64,000 bases of DNA. Source: Pseudonocardia parietis. Lineage in GTDB: Bacteria; Actinomycetota; Actinomycetes; Mycobacteriales; Pseudonocardiaceae. Below the pieces are notes generated by a model that saw nothing but the letters and a program-made list of their open reading frames with translations, was not told the DNA's origin and searched no databases. The position numbers and the translations under genes were made by a program. The stretch lies in assembly GCF_017876315.1 (NCBI RefSeq), contig NZ_JAGINU010000001.1, positions 5,270,001 through 5,334,000 of the forward strand. Direction: 5' to 3'. Shown here one piece after another: positions 26,707 through 34,964 of this stretch; position 1 is the first letter of the stretch; each line of letters opens with the position of its first letter.

Positions 26707-27702
26707 TCATGGCGCCACCCCGTCCGTGCCGGTGCTCGTGTCGGCGATCCGCTCGGCCGCCCGGAGCCGGACCGGCGCGGCCCGCGGGTTGGCTGCGGTC
26801 TCCTCGTCCGACGCCGTCTCCGAGCCCCGGGTCAGCAGCCGGAACTCCGGTCCGTGCCCGGGGAGCTCGACCGGGAGGTCGACCGGGGTACGGGAGCGGG
26901 TCCGCTCGGTGAGCGCCCGTTTCGTCATCCGGTCCTCCAGCGAGTGGTAGGACAGGACGACGATCCGGCCGCCCGGAGCGAGCGCGTCGAGTGCCGCGGG
27001 CAGCGCGTCGCGCAGCGAGTCGAGCTCGCCGTTGACCTCGATCCGCAGCGCCTGGAAGGTCCGCTTGGCCGGATGCCCGCCGGTCCGCCGGGACGCGGCG
27101 GGTACCACCCCGTACAGCATCTCGACGAGTTCGGCGCTGCGGACGAAGGGCTTCTTCTCCCGGTTCCGGACGATCGCCTTCGCGATCGGGCCGGCGAACC
27201 GCTCCTCGCCGTACTCGCGCAGGATCCGGCGCAGCTCGGTCGCGGAGTAGCTGTTGAGGACGTCGGCGGCGGTGGGTCCCGTGGTGGGGTCCATCCGCAT
27301 GTCGAGGTCGGCGTCACGGGAGTAGGAGAAGCCGCGTGCGGTCTCGTCGAGTTGCAGCGACGAGACGCCGAGGTCGAACAGGATGCCGTCGGCGGGCCCC
27401 ACACCGGTCTGCTCCAGTGCCTCGTCGATCCGGTCGTAGCGGGCGTGTACCCGGTGCAGCCGGTCGGAGTGGGCGCTGAGCCTGTCCCCCGCGAGTTCCA
27501 GTGCCTGCGGGTCGCGGTCGAGTCCGACGACGGTGAGCCGGGGGTGCGCGGCGAGCAGCGCCGCGGCGTGGCCGCCCATGCCGAGGGTGGCGTCCACGTA
27601 GACCGCCGGACGGTCGTGCAGTGCGGGTGCGAGGAGCTCGGCGACCCGGTCGAGAAGGACGGGGGTGTGCCGCTGGTCCGGGGCCTGCTCGTCGTTGTCC
27701 AC
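26707..27702 (-). CDS. rsmH: 16S rRNA m4C1402 methyltransferase RsmH
   Basis: Methylates N4 of C1402 in the decoding site of 16S rRNA. It has 331 residues. SAM motif I is VDATLGMGGHAAALL (about 36-50), followed by VGLDRDPQALELA, DGILFDLGVSSLQLDE, RGFSYSRDADLDMRMD, and the late YHSLEDRMTKR motif. The GTG at 27702 follows GGGGGGT; a GTG two codons upstream (27708) has no spacing to that sequence. A gap of about 350 bp with a strong hairpin separates it from mraZ. Confidence 0.95.
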   Translation of the reverse strand: MDNDEQAPDQRHTPVLLDRVAELLAPALHDRPAVYVDATLGMGGHAAALLAAHPRLTVVGLDRDPQALELAGDRLSAHSDRLHRVHARYDRIDEALEQTGVGPADGILFDLGVSSLQLDETARGFSYSRDADLDMRMDPTTGPTAADVLNSYSATELRRILREYGEERFAGPIAKAIVRNREKKPFVRSAELVEMLYGVVPAASRRTGGHPAKRTFQALRIEVNGELDSLRDALPAALDALAPGGRIVVLSYHSLEDRMTKRALTERTRSRTPVDLPVELPGHGPEFRLLTRGSETASDEETAANPRAAPVRLRAAERIADTSTGTDGVAP

Positions 27703-27762
27703 GTCCACCCCCCGGTGCCGCTGTTCCGTCCCCGTGGTCCGTGTCGTTCGCCGTTCCCCGTC

Positions 27763-27792
27763 CCGGTTCCGGCCCGCGAAGGCCGGAACCGG
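27763..27792. promoter_or_regulatory. perfect 12-bp stem-loop between mraZ and rsmH
   Basis: Arms CCGGTTCCGGCC (27763-27774) and GGCCGGAACCGG (27781-27792) enclose a 6-base loop, about 60 bp before rsmH. There is no T-run. It could lower read-through from mraZ, stabilise RNA ends or hide a processing site. The rest of the 354-bp mraZ-rsmH gap shows no coding frame. Confidence 0.6.
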
Positions 27793-28056
27793 TCGGATCT
27801 GTCCGTGGTCGTGCTGCGCCGCCGGCTCCCACAACCGGCCCGCCACACGCCCGAAGACGCCCGGACGTCACCACGCCACCCGAACTCCCCAGTCGGGGTG
27901 GACGCCGGCGCCGTCCCCACCCGGGGGCCGTGCCGGCCGAACCTGGCACCGGGGAAGTTGTGCCAGGGTCGGGCGATCACGGCACCCGGGTCGGGACGGC
28001 GACGGTGGAATCGTCCGTGTCGTGCTACTGCCCGTTCCCCCACCCGCCAGCGGGGG

Positions 28057-28488
28057 TCAGAACAGCCCGGGCAGAACCTCCTCCTGAGCCTTGGCGAACT
28101 CGTCCTCGTGCTGCTCCTGGTACGCCTGCCAGGCCTGCGCATCCCAGATCTCGGCACGTGTGAACGCGCCGATCACCACGCAGTCCTTGGACAGTCCGGC
28201 GTACCGGCGAAGCTCGGACGTGATCGCGATCCGACCCTGCCCATCGGGGTTCTGCTCGTCGGTGCCCGAGAAGAGGTTGCGCTGGAAGACCCGCGCCGAC
28301 TCGTTCGTCAGCGGGGCCGCGGCGATCTTGCGTGCCATCTCGGTGAAGGCGTCACGGGTGAACACGTAGAGACAGTGGTCCTGCCCTTTCGTGATCATGC
28401 AGCCGCCTCGCAACTCGTCGCGGAATTTCGCGGGCAACGTGAGTCGCCCTTTGTCGTCCAACTTCGGGGTGTAGGTGCCGAGGAACAC
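28057..28488 (-). CDS. mraZ: transcriptional regulator MraZ
   Basis: Ring-forming DNA-binding protein with two SpoVT/AbrB-like halves that represses its own dcw promoter. At 143 residues it has the same length as the mycobacterial protein. The halves begin VFLGTYTPKLDDKGRLTLP (about 1-47) and NPDGQGRIAITSELRRYAGL (about 76-119). The GTG at 28488 is used because GGAGG lies upstream and FLGTYTPKLDDKG is the usual N-terminus. It is the first gene of the dcw cluster. Confidence 0.96.
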   Translation of the reverse strand: MFLGTYTPKLDDKGRLTLPAKFRDELRGGCMITKGQDHCLYVFTRDAFTEMARKIAAAPLTNESARVFQRNLFSGTDEQNPDGQGRIAITSELRRYAGLSKDCVVIGAFTRAEIWDAQAWQAYQEQHEDEFAKAQEEVLPGLF

Positions 28489-28519
28489 CGACCCCACCTC
28501 CACCTGGAGCCCCTGTTCG

Positions 28520-28561
28520 CCCCAGCGATCACCACACTACCCCACCCGCCCCCACCGTCAA
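28520..28561 (-). promoter_or_regulatory. mraZ promoter with four MraZ boxes at exact 10-bp spacing
   Basis: On the minus strand the boxes TGGGG, TGGGG, TGGTG and TGGGG lie at 28554-28550, 28544-28540, 28534-28530 and 28524-28520. MraZ is known to bind repeats of TGGG type spaced by 5 bp. A -35 box TTGACG (28561-28556) and a -10 box TAGTGT (28539-28534) are 16 bp apart and are interleaved with the boxes. Bound MraZ would therefore cover the core promoter, giving autorepression of the whole cluster. Confidence 0.85.
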
Positions 28562-28920
28562 CCCGAACAGGGCTCTCCCCGAAATGTTCATCGCCTGTTT
28601 CCGCAGGTAGAAGGGGGTGGGGCGCGGTGGGGAGGGTCGGCCTGCCACCCGGTAGCGCGACGCCCGGGGTCCGCGTGCCGGTCGATCCGGCCGCCTTTGG
28701 CCGTGTGTGGACTGTCCGATGTCGGCGCAGGTCAGCGCCGGATTCTGCAGAATCCCGTCCGCCCGGTGGGGAGCGGTGGGGTGGGTGGTGGGGAGCGTCG
28801 GTGGTGGGAGGTGGGGGTCCGGACGGACGCACGAGAACGGGCGGACGGCGGCACCCGGGGTGGGCCGGGCGGGGTTTGACAGACTGGGCGACGCCCCGTG
28901 CCACCACCCGAGGAGGCCCG
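28562..28920. other. divergent region between mraZ and moxR
   Basis: About 360 bp without a gene. A TTGACA at 28876-28881 lies 40 bp before moxR, but no fitting -10 follows. The rest is rich in G-runs (for example 28770-28820, GTGGGG type) and shows no coding frame. Confidence 0.35.
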
Positions 28921-30009
28921 TTGTCGTCGAGCGCACCGTCTGCGCCGTCCGCACCGTTCGCACCGGCTGCGCCCGGCGCGCAGCCGGCGCCGGCCGGACC
29001 CACACCCGTCCGCCGTCCGGAGCAGGCCGGCACCGCGGGATACGCGGCCGACCCGATGGACGCCGCCGCCGTCGCCGACGCGGTCGCCCGGATCGCCTCG
29101 GCGGTGCAGCGGGTGATCGTCGGGAAGCCGGATGCGGTCCGGCTCGCGCTCGTCGCGATGCTCGCCGAGGGCCACCTGCTGGTCGAGGACGTGCCCGGTG
29201 TCGGGAAGACCTCGCTGGCCAAGGCGCTCGCCCGGGCCGTCGACGGCGCGGTCAGCCGGATCCAGTTCACCCCGGACCTGCTGCCCGGCGACATCACCGG
29301 CACGTCGATCTACAACCGGCAGTCCGCGGAGTTCGAGTTCCGGCCCGGCCCGGTGTTCGCCAACGTGGTGATCGCCGACGAGATCAACCGGGCCTCGCCG
29401 AAGACCCAGTCCGCGCTGCTCGAGTGCATGGCCGAGCACCAGGTGACCGTCGACGGCGGCACGTACCCGCTGGGCGACCCGTTCATGGTCGTCGCCACCC
29501 AGAACCCGGTCGAGATGGACGGCACCTACCCGCTGCCCGAAGCACAGCGGGACCGGTTCACGATCCGGATCAGCGTGGGCTACCCGGATCCGGTCGCCGA
29601 GCTCGCGATGCTCGACGAGCACGGCACCGACGAGCCGCTGGACCGGATGCGCCCGGTCGCCGACCTGCGCACCCTCCGTTCGATGCTCACCGCGGTCCGC
29701 GGCCTGCACACCGCCACCGAGGTGCGGCGCTACTGCGTCGAGATCGTCGGCGCCACCCGCCGGCTGAGCGAGGTGCGCCTCGGCGCCTCGCCGCGCGCGA
29801 CGCTGCACCTGCTGCGCGCGGCGCGCGCGTGGGCGGCCACGGCGGGGCGCGGCTACGTCGTGCCGGACGACGTCCAGGCCGTCGCCGTCCCCGTGCTGGC
29901 GCACCGGCTCCTGCTCGGGCCGGAGGGGGTGGCCGCCCGCCGGTCCACCACGGATCTGGTGCGGGCCGCCGTCGGCCGGGTCGCGGTGCCGTCCCCGCCG
30001 CGGGGCTGA
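28921..30009 (+). CDS. MoxR-family AAA+ ATPase
   Basis: Chaperone-like ATPase of the MoxR group, usually working with DUF58 and von Willebrand or transglutaminase proteins encoded next to it. The 362-residue protein has Walker A in VPGVGKTSLA (about 91-100), Walker B near 150 (VVIADEINRASPKTQSALLE), sensor 1 (VATQNPVEMDGTYPLPEAQ) and the C-terminal lid. The first 45 residues are Ala/Pro-rich. I use the TTG at 28921 because a perfect AGGAGG sits 4 bases upstream; the first later ATG is at about residue 46. It heads a three-gene operon. Confidence 0.93.
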   Translation: MSSSAPSAPSAPFAPAAPGAQPAPAGPTPVRRPEQAGTAGYAADPMDAAAVADAVARIASAVQRVIVGKPDAVRLALVAMLAEGHLLVEDVPGVGKTSLAKALARAVDGAVSRIQFTPDLLPGDITGTSIYNRQSAEFEFRPGPVFANVVIADEINRASPKTQSALLECMAEHQVTVDGGTYPLGDPFMVVATQNPVEMDGTYPLPEAQRDRFTIRISVGYPDPVAELAMLDEHGTDEPLDRMRPVADLRTLRSMLTAVRGLHTATEVRRYCVEIVGATRRLSEVRLGASPRATLHLLRAARAWAATAGRGYVVPDDVQAVAVPVLAHRLLLGPEGVAARRSTTDLVRAAVGRVAVPSPPRG

Positions 30010-30010
30010 C

Positions 30011-31381
30011 GTGGCGGCGCCCGCTCCCGGCGGTCCCGCCGGGTCCACACCGGCCGGTCCGGCGACCACCGGGGCGGGCCGTCCGTCGCAGGCCCCGCCC
30101 GCGCCGACCGCCACCACCCGCAAGGAACGCCGGGCCGGGCTGACCGTCCGCGGCCGGTGCCTGCTGGCCGGGGGGCTCGCGATGGTCGTCTCCGCCGTGG
30201 CACTCGATGAGCGCGATCTCGTCCGGATCGGCGCCTTCATCGCGCTCCTGCCCTTACTGGCCCTGGTCGTCGCGCTCCGGTCGCGCCGGACGCTGCGGGT
30301 CGAACGATCCCTGGAGCCTTCCCGGATCGAGGCCGGCGCATCCGGCACGGCGCTGCTGCGGATCGCGGGCGGCGCGCTGCTGGGTGCGCTGCGGATCGCC
30401 GACCACGTCCCGGACGCCGCGGGCCTGTCGGACCGCTACCCGCCACGCTTCACCGTGCACCGGCTCGGCCGGCGCGGCGCCCGGGTCGGCTACCCGTTGC
30501 GCCCGGCCGTGCGCGGCGCCTACCGGATCGGCCCGCTGCGCGGGCGCGGTACCGACCCGCTCGGCCTGGCCGAGTTCCGGCACGACCTGCTGCCCGCCGA
30601 CCGCTGGCTGGTGCTGCCCCGGGTCACCGCGCTGACCGGCCGCCCGTCACTCAGCTCGACCGCCGTCGGCCGTGGCGCCGAGGGCGGCAGCCGCCCGGGT
30701 CCCGGCACCCCGGACGTCCTGATCCGGCCGTACCGCCAGGGCGATGAGCTGCGCCGGGTGCACTGGCGCTCCAGCGCACGGCGCGACGAGCTGATGGTCC
30801 GGCTCGACGACCGTCCGGACCCGTCCGGCGTGACCCTGCTGCTGGATCGCCGCGACGCCGCGCACCGCGGCCACGGCGCGGGCTCCAGCCTGGAATGGGC
30901 CGTGGAGTTCACCGCGAGCGTCGCCGTGCACCTGCTGCGCCGCGGCGAGGCCGTCACCCTGGTCGACGAGTCCGGGGGGTCGCTCGACGACGGCCCGGCC
31001 GGCGGAGGCGGCGGGGAGGACCAGGTGCCGGGGCGGCTGGAGGCCCTCGCCGTGCTGCGCCCCTCGGCCACCGCGGACCTCGGCGGCAGCGCTCCCGAAC
31101 CGGGCACGACGCCGTCCGACGGCGTGCTGGCCGTCCTCGGCGCGGCCACGCCACAGGACGTGACCGGCCTGGTCGCGGCCTGGCCGCGCGGCGGGCACGC
31201 GATCCTGCTCGACGTCGACGGCTGGTCGTCCGGGACGTCCCCGGGCCGCCCGGCCGCGGCCGCCGCAACGGTGCTGCGCCGGGCCGGGTGGCAGGCGACC
31301 GTCGTGCCCGCCGGGACCAGCGTGCAGCGCGCGTGGGCCGACGCGTGCGGCGAGCTCTCGACCGCGGGAGCCCCCTGGTGA
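30011..31381 (+). CDS. DUF58 domain protein
   Basis: Membrane-anchored partner of MoxR-type ATPases. Exact function is unknown. The 456 residues have two membrane helices near 50-85 and the DUF58 signature at about 238-265 (IRPYRQGDELRRVHWRSSAR, then ELMVRLDD), followed by a VWA-like region. The GTG lies 1 bp after the moxR stop. The stop overlaps a small open frame that leads into the transglutaminase gene. Confidence 0.9.
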   Translation: MAAPAPGGPAGSTPAGPATTGAGRPSQAPPAPTATTRKERRAGLTVRGRCLLAGGLAMVVSAVALDERDLVRIGAFIALLPLLALVVALRSRRTLRVERSLEPSRIEAGASGTALLRIAGGALLGALRIADHVPDAAGLSDRYPPRFTVHRLGRRGARVGYPLRPAVRGAYRIGPLRGRGTDPLGLAEFRHDLLPADRWLVLPRVTALTGRPSLSSTAVGRGAEGGSRPGPGTPDVLIRPYRQGDELRRVHWRSSARRDELMVRLDDRPDPSGVTLLLDRRDAAHRGHGAGSSLEWAVEFTASVAVHLLRRGEAVTLVDESGGSLDDGPAGGGGGEDQVPGRLEALAVLRPSATADLGGSAPEPGTTPSDGVLAVLGAATPQDVTGLVAAWPRGGHAILLDVDGWSSGTSPGRPAAAAATVLRRAGWQATVVPAGTSVQRAWADACGELSTAGAPW

Positions 31382-31443
31382 CCACCCGCACCACCGCTCG
31401 TCCGCTCCGGGCGGCCGGGCCGCTCCCCCGAGGTGTCCGATGA
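31378..31443 (+). CDS. possible 21-residue coupling frame between DUF58 and transglutaminase genes
   Basis: A GTG overlapping the DUF58 stop (GTGA) opens a frame of 21 codons that ends in a TGA overlapping the ATG of the next gene (ATGA). GGGAG lies 8 bases before the GTG. The peptide (VTTRTTARPLRAAGPLPRGVR without its last residue) is Arg/Thr/Pro-rich and looks like nothing known. Its likely use is to carry ribosomes across the gap. Confidence 0.35.
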   Translation: MTTRTTARPLRAAGPLPRGVR

Positions 31444-33785
31444 CAGCGCCCACCACGCTCCCGCCGTCCGCCGCGGCACCCGCGTCCGGTAGCCCGCCGG
31501 GCACTCCACGCTGGAGCACCGTGCTCGCCCCGATCGCGTCCGGGCTCGCGGTGCTGCTGGCCGGGGCGGCGACCGGCGCCGTCGTCGCGGGATCCGCCTG
31601 GCTGTGGCATGCGGCCGTTGCGGTGGCGATCGTCGTCGTGACCGGCGCGCTGTTGCTCCGGCTCCGCCCGTGGCTCGCCGCACCCGGCCAGCTCGCCGCG
31701 CTGTTGCTGCTGGTCACCGGCTGGTTCACCAGCAGTGGCATGGCCGTCGTGCTGCCCGGGCCGCAGGCACTCGCCGAGCTCGCAACGCTGCTCGGCGGTG
31801 CCGGCACGCAGATCGACACCGGACTCCCGCCGGTCGCCGCGACACCGGAGATCCTGCTGCTGGTCACCCTCGGCTTCGGGACCCTGGCGATCGCCGTGTT
31901 CGGGCTCGCGGTGACCGTCGCCGCCCCCGCCGCGGCCGGGGTGCCGCTGCTGGTGGTGTTCGCGGTGCCGACCGCGCTCCAGTCCGAGCTGCTGCCCTGG
32001 TGGTCGGTGGTCGCGGCCGCCGCCGGGTACGGCGTGCTGCTGCTCCTGCGCCCGGGCCGGCTCCGGCAGGCCCCTGGCGGGATCGCGGTCGTCGCCGTCG
32101 CCGTGGCGGGTGCGCTGCTGGCCGGGGTCGCGGCAGGCGCCGTCGGGACCGCGGGCCGGTTCGACGCCGCCGGGGGCGCGGGTGGCGCGGACGGCTCGAT
32201 CGGGCTGAACCCGTTCACCTCGCTGCGCGGTCAGCTGACCCGCGACGAGCCGCGGGACCTGTTCCGGGTGCAGGGCCTGGAGCGGGCGACCTACCTACGC
32301 GCGCTGACCCTGCAGACCTACGTGCCGCAGGAGGGGTGGCAGGCCGGGCGGCCCGCGCCGGGCGTACCGCTGACCGGGCCGCTGCCGCCGTCGACGTCCG
32401 GGCCGGCGGCCGAACAGAGCGTGCAGGTCGAGAACCTGGGGTTCCGCGACTACTGGCTGCCGGTGTTCGGCGACCCGACCGCGATCGGTGTCGGGTCCGA
32501 GAGCTGGGCCTACGACGCCGCCGGCGGCATCGCCTACAGCGAGCGGCCCCGCGAGGAGGACGGCTGGACGCAGGCCATGCGATTGCCCGAGCCGTCCGCG
32601 GAGCAGCTGCGCGGCGCGTCCGGGCCGGTCACCGTGGACCGTGCCTACCTCGACACCGCGGGGGTCGACCCGCGGGTCGCGCAGATCGCGCAGCAGGTCA
32701 GCGCGGACGCCGCGACCCCGTTCGACCGCGCGATGGCGATCGAGAACCACTTCACCGGGCCCGGCTCGCCGTTCACCTACAGCCTGGCGACCGCGCCCGG
32801 CGGCGGCGGGGACGCGCTGGTCGACTTCCTGACCCGCGGCCGGACCGGGTACTGCGAGCAGTACGCCTCGGCGATGGCCGTGATGCTGCGGGCCGTCGAC
32901 GTCCCGGCCCGGGTCGCGGTCGGCTTCACCGCGGGCGACGAGGGCGACTCCGGCCGCACGATCACGACCGAGGACGCGCACGCCTGGGTCGAGGCCTGGT
33001 TCCCCGGCTACGGCTGGATGACGTTCGACCCGACCCCGCTGGCCGACGGCCGGACCATCGAGCCCGGGTACACGCAGCAGGCCCGCGAGCAGGACGGCGG
33101 CACCCCGGCGCAGGAGCAGCCCCCGGCCCCGGAGCCCTCCGCCGCTCCCCCGCCGCCCGCCGGTGACGGTGCCCAGGAGCCGCCCCCCGCCGACGGCCAG
33201 GACGGGCCCGGGGACACCGCAGGCTCTTCCTCGTGGTGGCTCCCGATCCTCGCCGGCGCCCTGCTGCTGGCCGGGCTGGTGCTGGTCGCGCTGGTGCCCG
33301 GCTGGTGGCGGCGCCGCCAGTACGCCCACCGCGCCGGCCTCGCCCGCGCCGGCGGACCCGCAGCGGCGACGGCCGCCTGGGACGAGGTGCTGGCCGCGTC
33401 CCGGGACCACGGCGTCCCGGTCCCGCCCGGGGACACCGTGCGTGCCGCGGCCGCCCGGATCATCGAGCGGCACGACCTGGCCGGGCGCCCGGCGGAGGCG
33501 CTGCAGGAGCTGGCCGAGCGGGTCGAGGCGAGCTGGTACGGCGGTCTGCTGCCCGCGCCGGACACCCTCGACGGCCTGGTGGACGAGATCCGCACGGCGA
33601 TCGCCGCCGGCGGGTCGTCGCTACGGGCGAAGGTGCTGCCACCGTCGGTGGTGCCGGAGTCGGTGCGGCGCCACCGCACCGGGTCCGGCGGGTCCGCCGG
33701 ATCCGACGCGTCCGGCGCGTCCGGTGCGGAGGAGCCCGCCGAGGCCGTGGGCGGCACGGGGCCCACGGACGCCGAGCGCCGCTGA
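31440..33785 (+). CDS. TgpA-like membrane transglutaminase
   Basis: Membrane protein with an exported transglutaminase-like (papain-fold) domain. The 781 residues have a block of about six to seven membrane helices up to about 235, an extracytoplasmic region with the catalytic triad in GYCEQYASAM (Cys near 471), DAHAWVEAW (His near 513) and FDPTP (Asp near 530), a Pro-rich linker, another helix at about 600-622 and a C-terminal DUF4129-like domain. Together with MoxR and DUF58 it forms the common three-gene set. Substrate unknown; action on envelope proteins is an inference. GAGGTG lies 5 bases before the ATG. Confidence 0.9.
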   Translation: MTAPTTLPPSAAAPASGSPPGTPRWSTVLAPIASGLAVLLAGAATGAVVAGSAWLWHAAVAVAIVVVTGALLLRLRPWLAAPGQLAALLLLVTGWFTSSGMAVVLPGPQALAELATLLGGAGTQIDTGLPPVAATPEILLLVTLGFGTLAIAVFGLAVTVAAPAAAGVPLLVVFAVPTALQSELLPWWSVVAAAAGYGVLLLLRPGRLRQAPGGIAVVAVAVAGALLAGVAAGAVGTAGRFDAAGGAGGADGSIGLNPFTSLRGQLTRDEPRDLFRVQGLERATYLRALTLQTYVPQEGWQAGRPAPGVPLTGPLPPSTSGPAAEQSVQVENLGFRDYWLPVFGDPTAIGVGSESWAYDAAGGIAYSERPREEDGWTQAMRLPEPSAEQLRGASGPVTVDRAYLDTAGVDPRVAQIAQQVSADAATPFDRAMAIENHFTGPGSPFTYSLATAPGGGGDALVDFLTRGRTGYCEQYASAMAVMLRAVDVPARVAVGFTAGDEGDSGRTITTEDAHAWVEAWFPGYGWMTFDPTPLADGRTIEPGYTQQAREQDGGTPAQEQPPAPEPSAAPPPPAGDGAQEPPPADGQDGPGDTAGSSSWWLPILAGALLLAGLVLVALVPGWWRRRQYAHRAGLARAGGPAAATAAWDEVLAASRDHGVPVPPGDTVRAAAARIIERHDLAGRPAEALQELAERVEASWYGGLLPAPDTLDGLVDEIRTAIAAGGSSLRAKVLPPSVVPESVRRHRTGSGGSAGSDASGASGAEEPAEAVGGTGPTDAERR

Positions 33786-33846
33786 TCATCGGATCAGTGC
33801 CGATCGGTGCCACGGATGGCACCGATCGGCATTCAACGGATGATCA
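33783..33846. terminator. two-tier inverted repeat after the moxR operon
   Basis: A perfect 15-bp stem with a 4-base loop (33798-33812 and 33817-33831) is framed by outer arms TGATCATC/GATGATCA (33783-33790 and 33839-33846). It starts at the stop codon of the transglutaminase gene. Strong enough to end transcription from the left; no T-run. Confidence 0.75.
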
Positions 33847-34135
33847 CCACTCCCAGGACTGCCCAGGCCACCCGGCTGTGCGGGCCCTGGACCGTCGCCC
33901 GGCCTGTGCCGGCCCTGGATCGCCCGGCCCGTACGGGTCGCCCGGCTACCCGCGACCCGGCACTCGGAATGCCGGTCACACGCCACCGGCGATGCCCGGA
34001 CACACCCCGGCCGGGAGGGCTACCGCCATTCGGCGGACCGATCGCTCCCGGAAGCGACCCCGCCACCCGGGCCGGTCATGCCACACACCCCGATCAGGGC
34101 ACGCACCGTTCCCGTTCCGCTCACGAAACGCACGA

Positions 34136-34171
34136 CGGCGGGGCGGGACACGAGCATGTCCCGCCCCGCCG
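34136..34171. terminator. perfect 15-bp hairpin downstream of the DUF3040 gene
   Basis: Arms at 34136-34150 and 34157-34171 (CGGCGGGGCGGGACA and its complement) with a 6-base loop, 34 bp beyond the DUF3040 stop. Between the two terminators (33847-34135) I see no gene. Confidence 0.75.
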
Positions 34172-34204
34172 GACGTCGTACGGGCGGCGCGACGGCCGCC
34201 GGGC

Positions 34205-34615
34205 TCACTCCTGTTCGAAGCGGCGCCGGAAGCGCTCCTCCATCCGGCCGGTGAAGCCGCCGTTCTCGCCGCCGGACTTGTTCTTGGACGGTTCGGTGGC
34301 CTCCTCCGCCGACTCGGCGTCCTTGCTCGCGCGGGCGCCGATCGACGTCACCGCGAGCAGGGCACCTCCGAGCATCGCGAGAAAACCGACCACACTGAGC
34401 ACCGGGATGTCGCCCAGGTACAGCGCCTGGAACGGAATCCCGGCCACGAGCAGGACGAGGCCCAGGACGAAGACCACCGCCCCCTGGATCCGGCGCCGAC
34501 GAGCAGGCTTGCTCATCCGGCTACCGCTCACGGAAGACGCGAACTTCGGGTCCTCCTGGTAGAGGGCGCGTTCGATCTGTTCGAGCAGGCGCTGCTCGTG
34601 CTCGGAGAGCGGCAT
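34205..34615 (-). CDS. DUF3040 membrane protein
   Basis: Small actinobacterial membrane protein of unknown function, in the place of Rv2169c. The 136 residues begin MPLSEHEQRLLEQIERALYQEDPKFA, the family signature, and have two membrane helices (about 43-62 and 70-90) and a charged tail. The ATG at 34615 has GGAGG upstream; the frame upstream to 34813 is rejected. It is a single-gene unit with its own terminator. Confidence 0.9.
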   Translation of the reverse strand: MPLSEHEQRLLEQIERALYQEDPKFASSVSGSRMSKPARRRRIQGAVVFVLGLVLLVAGIPFQALYLGDIPVLSVVGFLAMLGGALLAVTSIGARASKDAESAEEATEPSKNKSGGENGGFTGRMEERFRRRFEQE

Positions 34616-34910
34616 GCCTTCACCTCCGGCACACGGAATCGGACGGTAGGCCGAATCGACCCGGGCTTCCCTGCCCCGATCGGAACGACGGGCGCCCCAC
34701 CTGGGCGTCTGAGCACAAGAGTACGAGGCGAAGCGGGTTGCGACCACCCGGACCGGCCAACCCGCACCACTGATCGTCGAGCGGACGGCCTCGTACGGCG
34801 TGTCGTTGCCCACCCGCCGCGTTTCGTAACGCCCAGAACCGGGTGGAACACCGGTGTGAACGGCGGGCGGACGGCCACCGACGGCGACCGTGTGGCCCTC
34901 GGCACACCAC
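34616..34910. other. intergenic region upstream of DUF3040
   Basis: Nearly 300 bp with lower GC than its surroundings around 34690-34740. It must hold the DUF3040 promoter. I see no gene and no clear boxes. Confidence 0.3.
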
Positions 34911-34964
34911 CGGAGATCTCAGCAGCGCCGGAGGTCTCAGTAGCGCCGGAGGTCTCAGTAGCGC
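34911..34964 (-). repeat. three 18-bp tandem repeats over the methyltransferase stop codon
   Basis: Units at 34911-34928, 34929-34946 and 34947-34964 (CGGAGGTCTCAGTAGCGC type on the plus strand; the last two identical). On the minus strand each copy encodes the last residues (RRY) and the TGA stop of the methyltransferase, in the same frame, so two spare stop copies follow the gene. Confidence 0.85.

Noticed and set aside
28876..28904. Standard promoter for moxR from TTGACA
   Set aside because: No acceptable -10 box at 16-19 bp spacing.
26413..28920. Upstream extension of the moxR frame by more than 800 codons
   Set aside because: It runs antisense through rsmH and mraZ; the TTG with AGGAGG at 28921 gives a normal MoxR.
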